Positions 5,027-6,205 of a stretch of 6,205 bases of DNA are shown piece after piece; position 1 is the stretch's first letter; every line of letters starts with the position of its first letter. A model generated the notes under the pieces. That model saw only the letters and a program-made list of their open reading frames with translations, did not search any database and was not told the DNA's origin. The position numbers and the translations under genes are program-made. This DNA comes from Anaerolineales bacterium. Lineage in GTDB: Bacteria; Chloroflexota; Anaerolineae; Anaerolineales; UBA6663. The DNA lies in the NCBI GenBank assembly GCA_016789245.1, contig JAEURM010000125.1, positions 1 through 6,205 of the forward strand, read 5' to 3'.

Positions 5027-5749
5027 CTAGGCGAAAACCGGCTCGCCCGAGTGGCGTTTCACCCACTGGCCGAGGATGTCTTCTAAATGATCAAGCGACT
5101 CAAGGATGAACAGCCGCTTGTGGAAGGTGTGATGACTAGTAGCCGTTTGCATCACTTCTTCCAGCGTGAAGGGCACGCGCTCGCAGTTATCGGTGAAAGC
5201 ATTCTTGAGCTCACCCGGCGAAGACATTAAACCGGTGCCCAACGCCTTCACGGCGTTACCTTCGCGCAGAAGGCCAAATTCAATGGCGTACCACCAGATG
5301 TTGCCGAGACTGCGGCGCACATCCACCGGCGCGCGATTGAACACCTCACCAAAGCGTTGGAGTAAGTTCACGTACTGTTGGTTGGCGAGGAAAGGTAAGT
5401 GGCCGAAGCCATCGTGCCAGATATCGGGCAGAGGGGTGTAATCCAGTACATCCCGCCCGCGGATGTACTCGGTGATGAGGAAGATACGGCGTTCGAGATG
5501 ATCGAACCAATCTTCGCTCGAGGAGAATTGGATTTCCGTGCTCAGGAGTTCCCAGCCTACCCGAGGCTTCAGCCAATTGCTGATGCGTTCGAAGTCTGGA
5601 ACACGGTCGCCGGAAATTTCCATCGCCTCCACGCCGTCTAGCCACAAGCGCGTGCCATGCACCTCGCAGTTGGCTCGTTGGCGAGCGTAGAGGAGTGACC
5701 AAGTCTCATGTGAGTCTTGGTCAAACGTAAAGAACGGACGCCTAGACAT
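5027..5749 (-). CDS. phhA: Pterin-dependent aromatic amino acid hydroxylase (phenylalanine 4-monooxygenase-like)
   Basis: The 240-residue protein is a catalytic domain of the biopterin-dependent hydroxylases. LPDIWHDGFGHLPFL (107-121) is the iron-binding signature with ligands His112 and His117, and Glu157 in IWWYAIEFGLLRE is the third ligand. GTGLMSSPGEL (171-181) matches the conserved substrate/pterin loop, and RLFILESLDHL (212-222) the C-terminal block. The enzyme would convert phenylalanine to tyrosine using tetrahydropterin and oxygen in the cytoplasm; other aromatic substrates are possible. It lacks the regulatory ACT domain and tetramerisation tail of animal enzymes and is somewhat shorter than well-known bacterial ones. 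The start is secure: GGAGG sits 7 bases upstream. It converges on the nitroreductase-family gene and is divergent from the ABC exporter. A pterin dehydratase partner is not in the window. Confidence 0.92.
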   Translation of the reverse strand: MSRRPFFTFDQDSHETWSLLYARQRANCEVHGTRLWLDGVEAMEISGDRVPDFERISNWLKPRVGWELLSTEIQFSSSEDWFDHLERRIFLITEYIRGRDVLDYTPLPDIWHDGFGHLPFLANQQYVNLLQRFGEVFNRAPVDVRRSLGNIWWYAIEFGLLREGNAVKALGTGLMSSPGELKNAFTDNCERVPFTLEEVMQTATSHHTFHKRLFILESLDHLEDILGQWVKRHSGEPVFA

Positions 5750-5756
5750 ATATGCA

Positions 5757-5761
5757 CCTCC
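5757..5761 (-). promoter_or_regulatory. Ribosome binding site of phhA
   Basis: On the minus strand GGAGG lies 7 bases before the ATG at 5749, an ideal spacing. It is the strongest ribosome site in the window. Confidence 0.75.
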
Positions 5762-5785
5762 AAGAGGGTCGGGTCTGACTCAAAA

Positions 5786-5836
5786 GCCAGCCCAATTTTG
5801 AACACGAGAATCCTAGTCCGAATTATGCGGGCTGGC
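5786..5836 (-). promoter_or_regulatory. Inverted repeat in the phhA leader region, terminator/attenuator-like
   Basis: GCCAGCCC (5786-5793) and GGGCTGGC (5829-5836) are exact complements 35 bases apart. In the phhA direction the second arm is followed directly by TTTT, resembling an intrinsic terminator with a large loop, placed 36 bases before the start codon. It could be an attenuator, a protein-binding site or the stop of an antisense transcript from the divergent gene. Confidence 0.35.
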
Positions 5837-5879
5837 AATGGCCTTCCGGTCATTAATCTTGAGAGGATTGGTAACGCTT

Positions 5880-5900
5880 CCATTAAAGAAAAAGTAATGG
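5880..5900. promoter_or_regulatory. CCATTA-N9-TAATGG inverted repeat, possible operator
   Basis: CCATTA (5880-5885) and TAATGG (5895-5900) are exact complements with a purine-rich 9-base centre. The element lies 24 bases before the ABC gene start and downstream of a TTGAGA hexamer (5859-5864). Symmetry and position suit a regulator site, but the arms are short. Confidence 0.25.
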
Positions 5901-5911
5901 CCGTTATCGGT

Positions 5912-5916
5912 AGGAG
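5912..5916 (+). promoter_or_regulatory. Ribosome binding site of the ABC exporter gene
   Basis: AGGAG is 8 bases before the ATG at 5925 and 11 before the adjoining ATG at 5928, so the first Met is favoured. Confidence 0.65.
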
Positions 5917-5924
5917 AAATTTTT

Positions 5925-6205
5925 ATGATGCAAAACTCAAATCGGCGCGGCGGGTTTGGCCGCCCCAAAGAACAGTTGCCCAATAACCGTGGCCTTCAGC
6001 GGGCCATTGGCTATTTACGCAAATACAGCGGGCAAGCCATTCTGCCGTATCTTTTTTTATTCATCGCCACACTGGCGCAATTGGCGGTACCGCGCATGGT
6101 GCGCAACATCATTGATGCGGTGAGCGAAGGCTTTGTGGCGCGGCAGGTGCTAGAGCGTTTGCCAGAAATCCCTGCGGGCTTTATCAGCGCGGCTGTGCCC
6201 CGCAT
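5925..6205 (+). CDS. ABC transporter (exporter type), N-terminal part, cut by window end
   Basis: From ATG at 5925 the frame is open to the window edge, giving 93 residues with no stop. A basic, Gly/Asn-rich cytoplasmic leader (MMQNSNRRGGFGRPKEQLPN) is followed by LQRAIGYLRKYSGQAILPYL and FLFIATLAQLAVPRMVRNII DA (about 25-66). This is the first transmembrane helix and the 'LRxY...P..VRxxID' entry motif of type I exporter membrane domains. Complete relatives fuse this six-span domain to an ATPase and pump lipids, peptides or drugs out of the cell; the ATPase half is not in view, so the substrate is unknown. A good ribosome site precedes it. It is divergent from phhA across a 175-bp regulatory gap. 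Confidence 0.78.
   Translation, partial: MMQNSNRRGGFGRPKEQLPNNRGLQRAIGYLRKYSGQAILPYLFLFIATLAQLAVPRMVRNIIDAVSEGFVARQVLERLPEIPAGFISAAVPR

Noticed and set aside
5798..5826. TTGAAC-N17-AATTAT as a plus-strand promoter for the ABC gene
   Set aside because: Each hexamer matches consensus at only 4 of 6 positions and it lies within the inverted repeat; not strong enough to annotate.
5717..5986. 89-codon open frame on the plus strand across the phhA-ABC gap
   Set aside because: It overlaps the phhA start and the ABC start out of frame, has no ribosome site, and shows no recognisable domain.

Overview
The window is 6.2 kb of moderately GC-rich bacterial DNA with eight genes. Seven are complete or nearly so, and the gene tails at both edges are cut by the window. 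No rRNA, tRNA, transposase or CRISPR array is visible. The gene mix suggests a member of the Chloroflexota (Anaerolineae-like): a PucC-family transporter, a deazaflavin (F420)-type nitroreductase-family protein, a small lipoprotein with a Pro/Thr-rich tail, and a bacterial PH/DUF1648-like membrane protein. That taxonomic guess is inference from gene content; no marker gene is present.

Left part (1-1790). A 35-codon C-terminal coding fragment (2-109, +) is followed after 26 bases by a long imperfect palindrome (about 134-267). Its layout matches an integron cassette recombination site (attC): outer GCCCAAC / GTTAGCC boxes, inner GCGT / ACGC boxes, a bulged A in a 13-bp stem, and a variable central part. 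The right-hand box overlaps the stop codon of the next gene, a PucC/BCD-family major facilitator transporter on the minus strand (260-1561). A 229-bp divergent spacer separates it from a small lipoprotein gene (1791-2252, +).

Middle part (2253-3818). A perfect 14-bp hairpin lies between the lipoprotein gene and a convergent ybaK-like aminoacyl-tRNA deacylase gene (2315-2791, -). Divergent from that gene is a membrane protein with a PH-like domain and a DUF1648-like segment (2865-3818, +).

Right part (3819-6205). A 178-bp spacer carries ACACGGA-type repeats, a hairpin, a candidate promoter and an imperfect palindrome just ahead of a MarR-family regulator (4003-4446, +). A deazaflavin-dependent nitroreductase-family gene (4493-4957, +) follows 46 bp later, probably co-transcribed. 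An inverted array of GGGATTA heptamers separates it from a convergent, catalytic-domain-only aromatic amino acid hydroxylase (5027-5749, -). Divergent from that is the N-terminus of an ABC exporter (5925-end, +), cut by the window edge. The shared 175-bp regulatory region holds two inverted repeats.

The genes look like ordinary housekeeping and accessory functions that alternate strands frequently, not one pathway. The only obvious regulator-target pair is MarR plus the nitroreductase-family gene. The most unusual element is the attC-like site at the left, which may mark the edge of a mobile cassette.
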